Notes: generated by a model not told the origin, from the letters alone. Shown: positions 44,979 through 54,501, numbered from the stretch's first letter. The stretch is 64,000 nucleotides of DNA from Flavisolibacter tropicus (GCF_001644645.1 NZ_CP011390.1:434001-498000); one strand, 5' to 3'. Translations and numbers: made by a program.

Positions 44979-45339
44979 GTACGCCATTATCCGCGTTGTG
45001 CCTAAGGTAGAACGGGAAGAGTTTATCAATGTGGGCGTTGTTTTATTTTCTAAGAAACTTAAGTTTCTGAAGACGCTTTATAAAGTGGATGAAATGCGCC
45101 TGAAAGCGCTTAGCGATACGCTGGATATTGAAGAAGTGGCCCAATACTTAAAAGCCTTCCAACAAATTAGTGAGGGGAGTGCAGAAGGTGGTCCTATTGC
45201 TAAATTGGATCAGCCATCGCGTTTCCGCTGGCTAACGGCTACGCGCAGCACTATTGTTCAGGCTTCTAAAGTGCACCCTGGCTTTTGCGGAGAGCCAGAG
45301 CAGGCTTTGGAAAAGTTATTTACGCAAATGGTGGGATGA
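44956..45339 (+). CDS. DUF3037 family protein
   Basis: 127 aa. The start IYEYAIIRVVPKVEREEFINVGVVLFSK is the DUF3037 hallmark, followed by a helical second half (ALSDTLDIEEVAQYLKAFQQI; SRFRWLTATRSTIVQASKVH). The function is unknown. Overlap with the HipA-like gene by 23 bp implies coupled translation, and the conserved pairing suggests a partner, substrate or regulator of the kinase. Calling it an antitoxin would go beyond the evidence. Confidence 0.85.
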   Translation: MPDKQIYEYAIIRVVPKVEREEFINVGVVLFSKKLKFLKTLYKVDEMRLKALSDTLDIEEVAQYLKAFQQISEGSAEGGPIAKLDQPSRFRWLTATRSTIVQASKVHPGFCGEPEQALEKLFTQMVG

Positions 45340-45360
45340 GAGGCCAAGGAACGGCCCCAC

Positions 45361-45384
45361 ACGCCCCCGGCCCCTAAAGGGGAG
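45361..45384 (+). repeat. GC-rich element, inverted partner of 45576-45600
   Basis: acgcccccggcccctaaagg followed by ggag; the reverse complement of 45576-45600 reads acgcccccgtccttaaaggg, so the two flank the intervening terminator as an imperfect inverted pair. Confidence 0.6.
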
Positions 45385-45434
45385 GCAGCGCGGCAGGAGC
45401 CTGGCCCGTGAATGGTCAATGGTGAATGGTGAGT
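45384..45434 (+). repeat. 51-bp direct repeat, right copy (R2) beside the HipA-like module
   Basis: Matches 43846-43896 at 43 of 51 positions in the same orientation. It begins 44 bp after the DUF3037 stop. Confidence 0.75.
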
Positions 45435-45480
45435 TTTCAGCCGCACAAAACCAAAAGAACAAACAGTCTTATATACAAGA

Positions 45481-45510
45481 AAGCACTCCGTTAGCGGAGT
45501 GTTTTTCTAT
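45481..45510 (+). terminator. Intrinsic terminator of the HipA-like/DUF3037 pair
   Basis: A 10-bp stem with one wobble (45481-45490 with 45495-45504), TTAG loop and five Ts. Its GCACTCC core is shared with the hairpin at 5511. Confidence 0.82.
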
Positions 45511-45525
45511 TTATAGACATTCTGT

Positions 45526-45562
45526 ATTCTTCTCCTTTTCTCTGCGTCCTTTGCGCGAAACT
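45526..45562 (-). repeat. Short repeat matching the right end of copy B
   Basis: The first 17 bases (45526-45542) are identical to 44078-44094 and the ttgcgcgaaac end is similar, giving a second direct-repeat pair around the HipA-like module. Confidence 0.65.
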
Positions 45563-45598
45563 AATTAGCGCGAAGCGCTCCCTTTAAGGACGGGGGCG

Positions 45599-46381
45599 TT
45601 ATTTATAATGGCTGAAGAGCCATGGCAGTAAATCTTTTTCGGCGAAGGCGGAATCCCAGCTGTTGTGATTGGCATCAGGATAGAGGCGGAATAAAACTTC
45701 TGCTTTATGTTTCTTTAAGGCATCTACCATTTGTTCAGAAAAGGTGGGAGAAACGATATCATCTTTTGCGCCGTGGAAGATCCACCAGGCAGTTTTATGA
45801 AGTTTGTTTGCTGTTTCAGGATTTGCGCCACCACAAATTGGAAAAGCGGCTGCATAGGTCTTTGGATTGCGTCGTACCAGTTCAAATGTACCCATGCCGC
45901 CCATGGATAGTCCGCCTACATACATGCGCTTCCGATCTATGGGATAATTATCTGTAAGCGATGTTACCAACCGTTGCAGCAAATGCATGGCTGTTGTTGG
46001 TTCACCATCAGTTTGAAAGTTGAACGTACGCTTGCCAGCACTATCGGTAGTGATCTTTACATTACTCCAATAGCTGTTTTCGGAACATTGGGGAAAAACA
46101 ACGATGGCCGGGAAGTCTTGGCGCACGGTGTCATTAAGGAACAAGTTTGCACCATGTGAAAGTTGCTTTTCATTATCGGATCCACGCTCGCCAGAGCCAT
46201 GTAGAACAAGTACTAATGGATATTTCTTTGTAGGTTGAAAGTCTTTGGGTAATAATATACGGTAGGGTAAGGTATCGTTGTTGGCAATAAACCATTTCTT
46301 TTGGTATAAAGAGAAGTCTTGTGCCTGCAATTGAAGGCCAGTAAACAAACTTAGAATGCAGTAGAAAAAGAACTTCATCAT
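45599..46381 (-). CDS. Secreted alpha/beta hydrolase (PHB-depolymerase/prolyl-oligopeptidase-like esterase)
   Basis: 260 aa with signal peptide FFYCILSLFTGLQLQAQ. Alpha/beta fold: PLVLVLHGSGERGSDNEKQL is the oxyanion region, YVGGLSMGGMGTFEL holds the nucleophile serine (GxSxG), IFHGAKDDIVSP the acid and DANHNSWDSAF the histidine. This set matches carboxylesterase/feruloyl-esterase-like enzymes of Sus loci, which remove acyl groups from polysaccharides. It lies downstream of the LamG gene in the same direction after a hairpin, so it may belong to that locus. The substrate is unknown. Confidence 0.85.
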   Translation of the reverse strand: MMKFFFYCILSLFTGLQLQAQDFSLYQKKWFIANNDTLPYRILLPKDFQPTKKYPLVLVLHGSGERGSDNEKQLSHGANLFLNDTVRQDFPAIVVFPQCSENSYWSNVKITTDSAGKRTFNFQTDGEPTTAMHLLQRLVTSLTDNYPIDRKRMYVGGLSMGGMGTFELVRRNPKTYAAAFPICGGANPETANKLHKTAWWIFHGAKDDIVSPTFSEQMVDALKKHKAEVLFRLYPDANHNSWDSAFAEKDLLPWLFSHYK

Positions 46382-46511
46382 GATTTCTTTACTTATAAAC
46401 GTAAAAGTAAAGAGCTTCGCATAATACAGGTAGCTATTATATGGTTTTCGTTTTTCTTTTTAGCGCACCTATAGTATAGCGTATGAATAATACGTAGACT
46501 GAAAGCAAATG

Positions 46512-46539
46512 ATAAGGGCTGCTAAAAGCAGGCCCTTAT
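46512..46539 (-). terminator. Hairpin after the LamG lipoprotein gene
   Basis: ATAAGGGC (46512-46519) pairs with GCCCTTAT (46532-46539), extended by TGCT/AGCA inside with one bulged base. It lies 10 bp past the LamG stop; the T-run is weak. Confidence 0.6.
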
Positions 46540-46548
46540 GTAAAGTCA

Positions 46549-47448
46549 TTATCTACCTTGTTTTTCCAATACAGCCAACGCACTTATTTCCTGTGCCGAT
46601 AGGGCTTTGTTATAGATCCTGAATTCATCCAGCGCTCCTGTATAGGTTAACATCCATGGCTCCGGGTTATTATAAGGTGAGCCTAATTGGTTTTGATAGC
46701 CACCAATAACAAAGCGTGTTGGGTCTTTAAAATTCAGTTCTCCCAATGGTGTACCGGCAGCATCGGCTTTGCGATCTTCTACACCGGGAGGCAAGGTTCT
46801 TTTTTCTCCATTCACATACCATCCAACTTTTGAAGTGGTCGCATCGTAGGTCCAGGCCACATGGCGCCAGCCACCATACATATTATCCGGACGGAAGTCG
46901 CCATTGGGTTCTACCCAGTTTTCTGCATTTGTTACGCCGTTCTTTTCAAAATGCAGCTTCATGAACATTTTATTCTCTGTTGAAGTATTGGATTCAATCA
47001 GCATGAAGAAGTTGCCCCAGAAAGAACCATCCTGTTTGGTAAGCGTGTAAATGCCCTGTGCGCCACCATCATGTTTATCTGTGTTGATCCACATGGTTAC
47101 TGTAAATGACTTAAGGGTTGCTACAGGACCAGGATTGGTATACGATATAAATCCATTAGTAGAACCCTTATAAGCTTGACCTTTGACACCTGTAACCCAA
47201 GAGGTAGTTCCATTTGCTGTTCCTCCGGTAATAGCACCCTTGGCATCGTTAACGGATCCATCAAAAGTAAAATGGGCTACTAGGTTGGTTGGCGCCACTT
47301 CTGAAGAATTTTTGTATCCACCGGGAACGGGTGGGGGATCTCCGGGTGGAAAGTCATCACTTAGATCAGCTTCTGTGCAAGATGAAAAGGCAAGTCCGCT
47401 CAAGAGCAGACCTGATAAAAGATATTTTATAGAAACCGTTCTCATCAC
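46549..47448 (-). CDS. LamG (concanavalin-like) domain lipoprotein
   Basis: 299 aa. Signal LLSGLLLSGLAFSSCTEADLSDD gives a lipobox, then a Pro-rich spacer, then a LamG/laminin-G jelly roll from about residue 55: LVAHFTFDGSVNDAKGA, FTVTMWINTDKHDGG, WRHVAWTYDATTSKVGWYVNGE and GALDEFRIYNKALSAQEI at the end, all canonical. It is 15 bp downstream of SusD, in the position usual for a surface glycan-binding protein of a Sus locus. The bound ligand is unknown. Confidence 0.9.
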   Translation of the reverse strand: MMRTVSIKYLLSGLLLSGLAFSSCTEADLSDDFPPGDPPPVPGGYKNSSEVAPTNLVAHFTFDGSVNDAKGAITGGTANGTTSWVTGVKGQAYKGSTNGFISYTNPGPVATLKSFTVTMWINTDKHDGGAQGIYTLTKQDGSFWGNFFMLIESNTSTENKMFMKLHFEKNGVTNAENWVEPNGDFRPDNMYGGWRHVAWTYDATTSKVGWYVNGEKRTLPPGVEDRKADAAGTPLGELNFKDPTRFVIGGYQNQLGSPYNNPEPWMLTYTGALDEFRIYNKALSAQEISALAVLEKQGR

Positions 47449-47463
47449 AATCTGTTTTAAAGA

Positions 47464-48990
47464 TTAATAATTAGGGTTTTGCGTGAGTCTTCCGCCACTT
47501 AAGTCAATCTGCAGTTGCGGAATAGGAAAGAGTTCATGTTTACCTGCCACAAAAGGCTTACCATGTGCCTGCATAACCGAGGCGGCTCTTCCTTCGCGTA
47601 CCAGATCAAAGAAACGGTCACCTTCTTCAGCCAATTCCACTCTTCTTTCTTTCCATATATCAGCTTCGGTAGCGGTTGCGGTAGTGAGGCCTGCCCGCGT
47701 TCTTACTTTTTTCAGAGGCGTTAGGGCATCACCTCCTGTGTGTGTAGCAGCTTCTGCATTGATCAACAATACTTCTGCATATCTAATAACGCGGATATTT
47801 TTTGGTTTGTTGTCTTTGTCGTTGATACCATTACATGCCAATGCCTCTTTAAAGGGGCTATGATACCCTTTATAGTTATAGCGTTCATTTACTACGGCAG
47901 GGCGGGGTGGAATAGGAAAACTATCCCAAAGTTTTACAACATCAGTGGCACTGGTGAAAATGATGGTGCCGGCTCTTCTTACATCTCCTGTTTCATAAGC
48001 GCCTGCTAAGTCTGCTGTAGGTGTATTCAATCCAAATCCCAAGTCGCCGGCTACATAAGATTTGCCCTCAATAGTTACAGGAGGAAAGGTGCCACGGGGC
48101 CCTTGGAAATTGCTGTAGTTAACACTAATGCCATCACATGTGGATCCAATCTTTATAGGAGTGGCCTGCACTTCAAAAATGGATTCAATACTATTTTCAC
48201 CAACTTCTCTGAATAAGTTGGCATAGTCTGGGTAGAGATCATATTTGCCGGAATTGATAACAGCTTGCGACATATCATAGGCGCCTTGCCAGTTTTTCTG
48301 GTATAGATACACTTTGGCTAAAAGCGCCTGTGCTGAACCTTTTGTGGCGCGTCCAATTTGTGATCCAGCTTCTCCTTTTAGAGGCAAGTGGTCTACTCCA
48401 AATTTCAGATCATCTACAATTACAGCATAGATATCATTTGCAGAAGCGCGGGTTTGGAATTCATCGCTGTTTGCTTCTGCAGGATCGGGCACCCTGATTA
48501 CTTTGGGAACACCGCCAAACATGCGCACCAGGTTGAAGTAATAGAGGGCTCTGATGAAACGAACTTCACCCAGCAACCTGTTCTTAGTGGCTTCTTCATA
48601 AGTTCCGCTAGTTAAAATATCTATTGCCTTATTAGCGGCTGCAATGCCTTTGTAATGATCTACCCATACATCATTAAACGTGGATGTGTTGGGGGTATGT
48701 ACCAATGGATCTATTTCTATGGCACCAAAACCAGGGTCATTCGGTTCTGATCCTTTATCCGAGTTGTCGGAAGTTATTTCACCTAAAATCAAATATTTCA
48801 GTCCTATGGTTCCCTGGTAATACAGCGTATTGTAAACACCACCTACCAACTTATCTGCAGCTGCAGGGTCTATCAATGCCTGTTCTTCTGTAAGATCGCC
48901 CTGAGGGGCCACATTTAAAAAGTCTTTTTTACAGCTATTGGTAATAGCCAGTAAAGAAAGTGTTGTAATGGTATAGAGTAAGTATTTCAT
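47464..48990 (-). CDS. SusD/RagB family outer-membrane lipoprotein
   Basis: 508 aa. Signal TTLSLLAITNSCKKDFLNVAPQGDLTEE, with the lipobox Cys at residue 20 and the classic KDFLxxxPQ sequence. TPR-like SusD core: FNDVWVDHYKGIAAANKAIDIL, EVRFIRALYYFNLVRMFGGVPKV; the C-terminal RVIRYAEVLLINAEAA, ERRVELAEEGDRFFDLVR and FPIPQLQIDLSGGRLTQNPNY are typical of the SusD_RagB family. It pairs with SusC 18 bp upstream. Confidence 0.96.
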   Translation of the reverse strand: MKYLLYTITTLSLLAITNSCKKDFLNVAPQGDLTEEQALIDPAAADKLVGGVYNTLYYQGTIGLKYLILGEITSDNSDKGSEPNDPGFGAIEIDPLVHTPNTSTFNDVWVDHYKGIAAANKAIDILTSGTYEEATKNRLLGEVRFIRALYYFNLVRMFGGVPKVIRVPDPAEANSDEFQTRASANDIYAVIVDDLKFGVDHLPLKGEAGSQIGRATKGSAQALLAKVYLYQKNWQGAYDMSQAVINSGKYDLYPDYANLFREVGENSIESIFEVQATPIKIGSTCDGISVNYSNFQGPRGTFPPVTIEGKSYVAGDLGFGLNTPTADLAGAYETGDVRRAGTIIFTSATDVVKLWDSFPIPPRPAVVNERYNYKGYHSPFKEALACNGINDKDNKPKNIRVIRYAEVLLINAEAATHTGGDALTPLKKVRTRAGLTTATATEADIWKERRVELAEEGDRFFDLVREGRAASVMQAHGKPFVAGKHELFPIPQLQIDLSGGRLTQNPNY

Positions 48991-49008
48991 GGTTGATAAG
49001 AAGTTTGA

Positions 49009-52000
49009 TTAAAACCCTAGGTTAACACCAAAAGCAAACGTGCGGGTGGTGGGATACGTGTTTATATCCACACCCTGATTTAAAACAGCTGCTCCAGGTT
49101 TTGCCGGATCATCTGCCGCTCTCATCTCTGGAGTAAAGCCGGTGTAAGGTGTAATGGTAAGCAGGTTTTGCGCTGTTAAATAAACTCTTAAGCTACTAAT
49201 ACGAGCCTTTTCCAGTTTGCCACTGGGGAATGTATAACCAACGGTAAGATTGTTAATCCGGAAGAAATCACCACTCTCTACAAAATAAGTAGATGCAGGT
49301 AAGGCGCCAAGGGTGGCTCTGGGAACATCAGTATTTGGGTTATTGGGTGTCCAGCGATGCCGGGCCACGTCTGCTTCAATATTATCTGTTTGTTGAATAG
49401 TACCGCGGGCTGCTTTTTTACCATTGTAAATTTTACTACCTGCTAAACCGTACGTATTAATGCTCAGATCAAAATCGCGATAGCCAACCGTACCATTAAT
49501 ACCATACGTAACCTTTGGTTGATAAGAGCCTGCATAGATCCGGTCCAGGTCATTGATAACACCATCTGGCTTACCATCCGGACCACTAACATCTCTATAG
49601 ATAAGGTCGCCAAGGCGCGCACCTTTTTGAGCTGATGCAGCAATTTCTGACTCTGACTGGAAAATACCAACGTTATCAAGTACAAAATAACTAGCAATAG
49701 GCTGGCCGTTGTCGGTCTTGGTAACAGGATAATTACCGACGAGATCACCAATCAACGGTTGTCCGCCATTCAGGTTTTCAATGCGGTTTTTATTATGGGC
49801 TACGTTTCCGTTTATGGAATAGGTCCAGTCTTTACCAATCTTATCAGTCCATGTTAATCCTAGCTCAAATCCTTTATTCGTAATCGTTGTAGCATTGGTT
49901 AAGTATTTATTATCTGCATCACCAAGTATGGCTGGCAGGTTGATGTAGATTAGTGCGTTATCGGTTTTTTTATCGTAATAATCTATCGTGCCGCTAAGTC
50001 TTTTATCTAACATGGTAAAGTCTACTCCAAAGTTGAATTCGTCTGTTATTTCCCATTTTAGATCTTTATCATTAATGTTTGGGAATTGAATACCTAAGAA
50101 GAGTGTGTTATCAAAGAAGTAAGGCACATTCTGCCGGGCTATTGAATAATATAAAGAAGAAGCAATGTTGTCGTTACCCACCTGGCCCCAGCTACCTCTA
50201 AGCTTTAAAACACTAAATAGATTCTGTTTAGACATAAAGTTTTCATCCACCATGTTCCAGCCTAATGCCACAGAAGGGAAATATCCCCAGCGATTATCTG
50301 AACTAAAGCGTGAAGTTCCATCTGCACGAATCGTAGCTGTTAGCAGGTAGCGATTGTTATATGAGTAATTTACTCTGCCCAGGTAAGAGTTGCGTGCATA
50401 CTTGTCGCCTGTATTAACAACTGTTTGCGTGCCTGATGCGCCTGCGTTTAAGAACCATTGGTCTTTATTGCCGGGTACCTGGTTGGCTGTACCAACTATA
50501 CTATTGAATTTATACTCCTCTGCTGTAACACCGCCTAAAATGGTAAAGTTGTGTTTATCGATAGTCTTAGTATAGGTTGCAGTATTATCCCAGATCCAAC
50601 GGTTTGCGTCATTCTTTGTTAAGGAAAGTGTTTGGTTCACACTTATCTGGTTACCACCAGGCGTTAGGAAAATGGAGCCATCATAATAATAGCCATAGGC
50701 AGTTGTTTTGACATAGCTCAAATCAATTCCCATTGCGGAACGTAAAGTTAATCCAGCTATGGGTTTAATATCCAATCCAAAGTTGCCCTGTATCCTGTCA
50801 TCTAATGTTTGGTTGTAATTCTTTTCAATATCTACAAGAGGGTTAGCAACGTTACCTACAGCCGATGTATTTCCATACTTTCCATTTTCTTTAGCTGGAA
50901 CAATTGGGGCAGCTCTATAAGCGTTAGAAAAAGCATTAAAGTTGGCGCCGTTGGCATTGCCTTTTGCAAATGATGCTGAAGTGGTTAATTTGAACACCTT
51001 ACTAATGGTAAAATCATTGTTGGAGCGTACGGTAAAACGGTTGTAATCATTGCCTTCCAGAATACCTTCATCACTCAAATAGCCTGTGCTGAGGTAATAA
51101 GTAAATTTATCATTACCGCCAGACAAACCCACATTGTGGTTCTGCGTAAAGCCCGTGCGTAGTATTTCATCATACCAGTCTGTATTGGCACCTGTTAGGG
51201 CGGTGGAGGGTACTAATGGCGATCCGCTACCATAGTAGATACTGGCTTCATTCAGGTAGCCCGCATACTGGTTTTCACCGGCCATATCTACTAGGTCAGT
51301 AGCTTCTCTTACGCCTACCATACCATCGTAGGTGACTGATGTTTTGCCCGGACGTCCTTTTTTTGTAGTGATCAGTACAACACCATTAGCAGCCCGCATA
51401 CCATAAATAGCGGTGGCGCTTGCGTCTTTCAGAATTTCCATTGAAGTGATGTCTGAGTTGTTGATGTTTCGGATATCATCTGTTAATACTCCATCAACTA
51501 CATACAGAGGGTTCACACCAGCTATTGTTGATCCGGTACCTCTTATTCTTACAGCTGGCAAGGAGTTAGGCTCGCCACTGCTAATAACTTGTACACCGGC
51601 CACTCTGCCTTGAATGGCTTGGGTGGGCGTTTGTACAGGCTGCTTGGCTAGCTCAACACCCGCAATAGAGGCTACTGCACCTGTTACATCCCTTCTGCGT
51701 TGTGTACCATAACCAACAACTACAACCTGCTCTAACTGCTGTGCAGTGTTGATCAGCGTAATATCTATTGTTGTTCTGTTGTTGATGGCTACAGTTTGTG
51801 ACGCAAAGCCTATTGATGAAAAAACCAGGGAACCATTGCCTGGAGCTGAAATGGAATACATTCCACTTGTATCAGTAGTAACGCCACTTGAACTTCCGCT
51901 AACCAGAACGGTTGCATTTACTAATGGCTGTCCGGCATCCGTAACAACCCTTCCTGTAACCCGAATGTTTTGGGCATTTGCATTCGCTGCCATTAAAGTC

Positions 52001-52083
52001 AGCGTAAACAGTGTAAGAACAGGTGTTTTAATCTGACGCCAGAAGAACACTAACTTTTGAAGGGTAAAAATTATAGGTCGCAT
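49009..52083 (-). CDS. SusC/RagA family TonB-dependent outer-membrane transporter
   Basis: 1024 aa. Signal TPVLTLFTLTLMAANANAQ, then a carboxypeptidase-D-like domain (VTGRVVTDAGQPLVNATVLV), then the plug with QLEQVVVVGYGTQRRRDVTGAVASI and NPLYVVDGVLTDDIRNINNSD, and the barrel ending in FAFGVNLGF. First gene of the SusC-SusD-LamG(-esterase) unit. No regulator (sigma/anti-sigma, hybrid two-component or AraC) lies beside it, so the inducing glycan cannot be inferred. The two SusC proteins in this window are only distantly related. Confidence 0.96.
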   Translation of the reverse strand: MRPIIFTLQKLVFFWRQIKTPVLTLFTLTLMAANANAQNIRVTGRVVTDAGQPLVNATVLVSGSSSGVTTDTSGMYSISAPGNGSLVFSSIGFASQTVAINNRTTIDITLINTAQQLEQVVVVGYGTQRRRDVTGAVASIAGVELAKQPVQTPTQAIQGRVAGVQVISSGEPNSLPAVRIRGTGSTIAGVNPLYVVDGVLTDDIRNINNSDITSMEILKDASATAIYGMRAANGVVLITTKKGRPGKTSVTYDGMVGVREATDLVDMAGENQYAGYLNEASIYYGSGSPLVPSTALTGANTDWYDEILRTGFTQNHNVGLSGGNDKFTYYLSTGYLSDEGILEGNDYNRFTVRSNNDFTISKVFKLTTSASFAKGNANGANFNAFSNAYRAAPIVPAKENGKYGNTSAVGNVANPLVDIEKNYNQTLDDRIQGNFGLDIKPIAGLTLRSAMGIDLSYVKTTAYGYYYDGSIFLTPGGNQISVNQTLSLTKNDANRWIWDNTATYTKTIDKHNFTILGGVTAEEYKFNSIVGTANQVPGNKDQWFLNAGASGTQTVVNTGDKYARNSYLGRVNYSYNNRYLLTATIRADGTSRFSSDNRWGYFPSVALGWNMVDENFMSKQNLFSVLKLRGSWGQVGNDNIASSLYYSIARQNVPYFFDNTLFLGIQFPNINDKDLKWEITDEFNFGVDFTMLDKRLSGTIDYYDKKTDNALIYINLPAILGDADNKYLTNATTITNKGFELGLTWTDKIGKDWTYSINGNVAHNKNRIENLNGGQPLIGDLVGNYPVTKTDNGQPIASYFVLDNVGIFQSESEIAASAQKGARLGDLIYRDVSGPDGKPDGVINDLDRIYAGSYQPKVTYGINGTVGYRDFDLSINTYGLAGSKIYNGKKAARGTIQQTDNIEADVARHRWTPNNPNTDVPRATLGALPASTYFVESGDFFRINNLTVGYTFPSGKLEKARISSLRVYLTAQNLLTITPYTGFTPEMRAADDPAKPGAAVLNQGVDINTYPTTRTFAFGVNLGF

Positions 52084-52413
52084 GTTCTATGATTAAGGAT
52101 GAAGATGAATTTTGAAGAATAAGAAAAGACAAGAAATCGTTAGGAAGAATCTTCCAGATAATAGGTAAGCTGAGAAATAACTAGTTTATCAGCCATGTTT
52201 GAAATAAAAAGAAGTGAAGTAGGTGTAGCAAGCGAACTTTACATTCCCTTAACTTATTGACAGTATTCATATGAAAAAAGCTGCTATTCATTAGATTTTT
52301 TTAGCCAATTAGACTGCTGAGCCAATGGCTATTAAGGCATTTTGTTAAAGGCAGAAGAAAAGCGGTTATATTTCATGTTAAACAACACAAAAAAGAAGTT
52401 TCTTTGCGCATCC
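52084..52413. other. Intergenic region between divergent SusC and MBL genes
   Basis: 330 bp of AT-rich DNA that should hold both promoters. No exact TAnnTTTG box on either strand was found. A weak six-pair inverted repeat (tagcca/tggcta) lies near 52295-52330. Nothing else seen. Confidence 0.5.
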
Positions 52414-53253
52414 ATGTCCGTATATATTACTTCATTAAACTCCGGGAGCAACGGCAATTGTTATTATGTTGGAAATGACAATGAGGCCGTTTTAGTAGAT
52501 GTTGGTATTTCTTGTAAAGAAGTAGAAACCCGAATCAATAAGCTTGGTTTATCGCTGTCTAAGGTAAAGGCCATCTTTGTTTCACACGAACATACCGATC
52601 ATGTTAGGGGAATTCCGGTTTTAGCATCCAAATACAGACTACCCGTTTATATAACAACTAATACATTACGAAACTGTCGTTTTCGGTTGGATAAGCAATT
52701 GCTTAATACTTTCCAGGCAAATGAACCTGTGTCTATTGGCAGTCTTAAGGTAACCGCTTTTCCCAAGTTTCACGACGCTGTTGATCCATACAGTTTTGTG
52801 GTAGCCAATGGAAATGTGAGAGTAGGAGTCTTTACGGATATAGGCGCTCCTTGTGAAAATCTTACCCATTATTTCAAACAATGCCACGCGGCCTTCCTGG
52901 AATCTAATTACGATGAAGTGCTTTTGGAGAAAGGAAAGTATCCCTATTATTTAAAGAACCGCATCAGAAGTGGGCATGGACATTTATCTAATACCCAGGC
53001 TTTAGCTTTTTTTAAGGAGCACCGGCCAGCCTATATGAGCCATTTGATTCTTTCCCATCTTTCCAATGAAAACAACTGTCCAAAGCTGGTATATGACCTC
53101 TTTTCGGAACATGCCAATAATATAGAAATTATTGTGGCCTCCCGATTTGAGGCTACGCCTGTTTATACGATAGCAGCTCTAGAGGGTGCACCTGTAATGA
53201 GTGTAATTAATCTGCCACCCGAGCCAGCCATTACTCAAATGACATTATTTTAA
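52414..53253 (+). CDS. Metallo-beta-lactamase-fold hydrolase (YycJ/WalJ-like)
   Basis: 279 aa from the ATG at 52414 (MSVYITSLNSGSNGNCYYVG). The MBL signature is VSHEHTDHVRGIPVLASKY; further landmarks are FPKFHDAVDPYSFVV, VGVFTDIGAPCENL and AYMSHLILSHLSNENN, which supply the remaining metal ligands. Length and order match the YycJ-type MBL proteins, putative exonuclease-like nucleases. The upstream in-frame extension (from 52342) has no family similarity. It is convergent with the PQQ-like gene, with six bases between the stops. Confidence 0.88.
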   Translation: MSVYITSLNSGSNGNCYYVGNDNEAVLVDVGISCKEVETRINKLGLSLSKVKAIFVSHEHTDHVRGIPVLASKYRLPVYITTNTLRNCRFRLDKQLLNTFQANEPVSIGSLKVTAFPKFHDAVDPYSFVVANGNVRVGVFTDIGAPCENLTHYFKQCHAAFLESNYDEVLLEKGKYPYYLKNRIRSGHGHLSNTQALAFFKEHRPAYMSHLILSHLSNENNCPKLVYDLFSEHANNIEIIVASRFEATPVYTIAALEGAPVMSVINLPPEPAITQMTLF

Positions 53254-53259
53254 ACACCG

Positions 53260-54501
53260 TTATTCTTTATTAAAGCAATAGATCGCCCCGTCGGTACTGC
53301 TAATGATTAACTTATTGCCAGTAATAACAGGAGAGGAAAAGAAGGCGCCCAGATCATAATACATGGTAATAAAGTCTTCACCTTTTCGGATTATCTGTTG
53401 AATATCATTTCTGTATACATCATTTTCGGTGAAGTACCTGGCTTTGTTTCGTTTATAGGCCTCGGTTTCGTATGTCCAAAGAATGGCTCCTGTGCGACGG
53501 TCAATGCCAAATAGTTTACCCATTAACGTTCCTATAAATACGGATGTGTCTGCAATGGCGGGTGCACCAAATACATTAAACTTTACTGCTGCCTGCCATT
53601 TTGTTCGACCTGTATAGGGATCTAAAGCCAGAAGCACCATGTCGTCGGATGTACCTACATAAAGAACAGAGTCTTTTACAACTGGCGTCCCCATAGCCCA
53701 TCCTTTAGCAAACTGTCTGTTCCATAGTCCATAGCCTTCTTTTATATTTATGGCATATAGGTTATAATCCCTGGAGCCAATAAAGATCCGGTCATTAAAC
53801 ACCGTAGGATTGCCTTGCATTTCGCCTTTAGGGAAAAATTGTTGTCCCACTGATTTAAATTTCCAGATCAGCGTTCCTTTTATAGCATCCAAGGCATACA
53901 CATAGCCATCAAAGGATCCAATAAATAATTGGTTGTTATGAAGTGCTGGTCGAGCATGAACTACATCGCCTGTTTTAAACTTCCATTTAAGCGTTCCATT
54001 GTTGGCATCTAAAGCATACACATAGCTATCGCCAGATCCAAAATAGAGGATGCCTTTTTCAAAGATGGGGGAAGACTGGTAGTAGTCGGCATAGCTGTAT
54101 AGAGAATAGGTTCGCTCTCCTTGAGTTTTAAATTTCCATAACAGCCGTCCTGTTTTTTGGTCTAATGCATAGACATTACCATCACCTGATACAAATGCTA
54201 ATTGATTGCCATAAAGAGCTGCTATAGAACGGATCTCACCTTGCGTATGAAACTTCCAAATTGGCTTGCCGGTTATAAGGTCAATGGCATGCATGGTGCT
54301 ATCCAGGTTGCCGCAAAAGATGAGGTTATTGACAATTACAGGAGAAGCAAAAAAAGGTTGAGCGGTTTTATAAATCCAAACAGGAGTAAGGGGGGGCTTG
54401 TTAGTAGGAGTTGATTCTTTTGAGTTTTGTGTATAACCTTCAAAAGAATAATGAAGTAGTAAAAGGTATGTGATTAGAAGTTTAAGATGCTTTGCCTGCA
54501 A
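53260..54501 (-). CDS. Secreted PQQ-like beta-propeller repeat protein
   Basis: 413 aa with a signal peptide (LLITYLLLLHYSFEGYTQ). Seven or so blades with the tryptophan-docking repeat: AIDLITGKPIWKFHTQGE, ALDQKTGRLLWKFKTQGE, ALDANNGTLKWKFKTGD, ALDAIKGTLIWKFKSVG, ALDPYTGRTKWQAAVK and GIDRRTGAILWTYE. Similar to the BamB/PQQ-enzyme propeller superfamily; residues for PQQ or calcium binding were not identified, so it is probably a binding scaffold in the periplasm. Function unknown. Confidence 0.88.
   Translation of the reverse strand: MQAKHLKLLITYLLLLHYSFEGYTQNSKESTPTNKPPLTPVWIYKTAQPFFASPVIVNNLIFCGNLDSTMHAIDLITGKPIWKFHTQGEIRSIAALYGNQLAFVSGDGNVYALDQKTGRLLWKFKTQGERTYSLYSYADYYQSSPIFEKGILYFGSGDSYVYALDANNGTLKWKFKTGDVVHARPALHNNQLFIGSFDGYVYALDAIKGTLIWKFKSVGQQFFPKGEMQGNPTVFNDRIFIGSRDYNLYAINIKEGYGLWNRQFAKGWAMGTPVVKDSVLYVGTSDDMVLLALDPYTGRTKWQAAVKFNVFGAPAIADTSVFIGTLMGKLFGIDRRTGAILWTYETEAYKRNKARYFTENDVYRNDIQQIIRKGEDFITMYYDLGAFFSSPVITGNKLIISSTDGAIYCFNKE

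Noticed and set aside
44178..45339. Classical HipBA toxin-antitoxin pair
   Set aside because: No HipB-like helix-turn-helix gene; the partner is DUF3037 and lies downstream, and the N-terminal HipA domain is missing.
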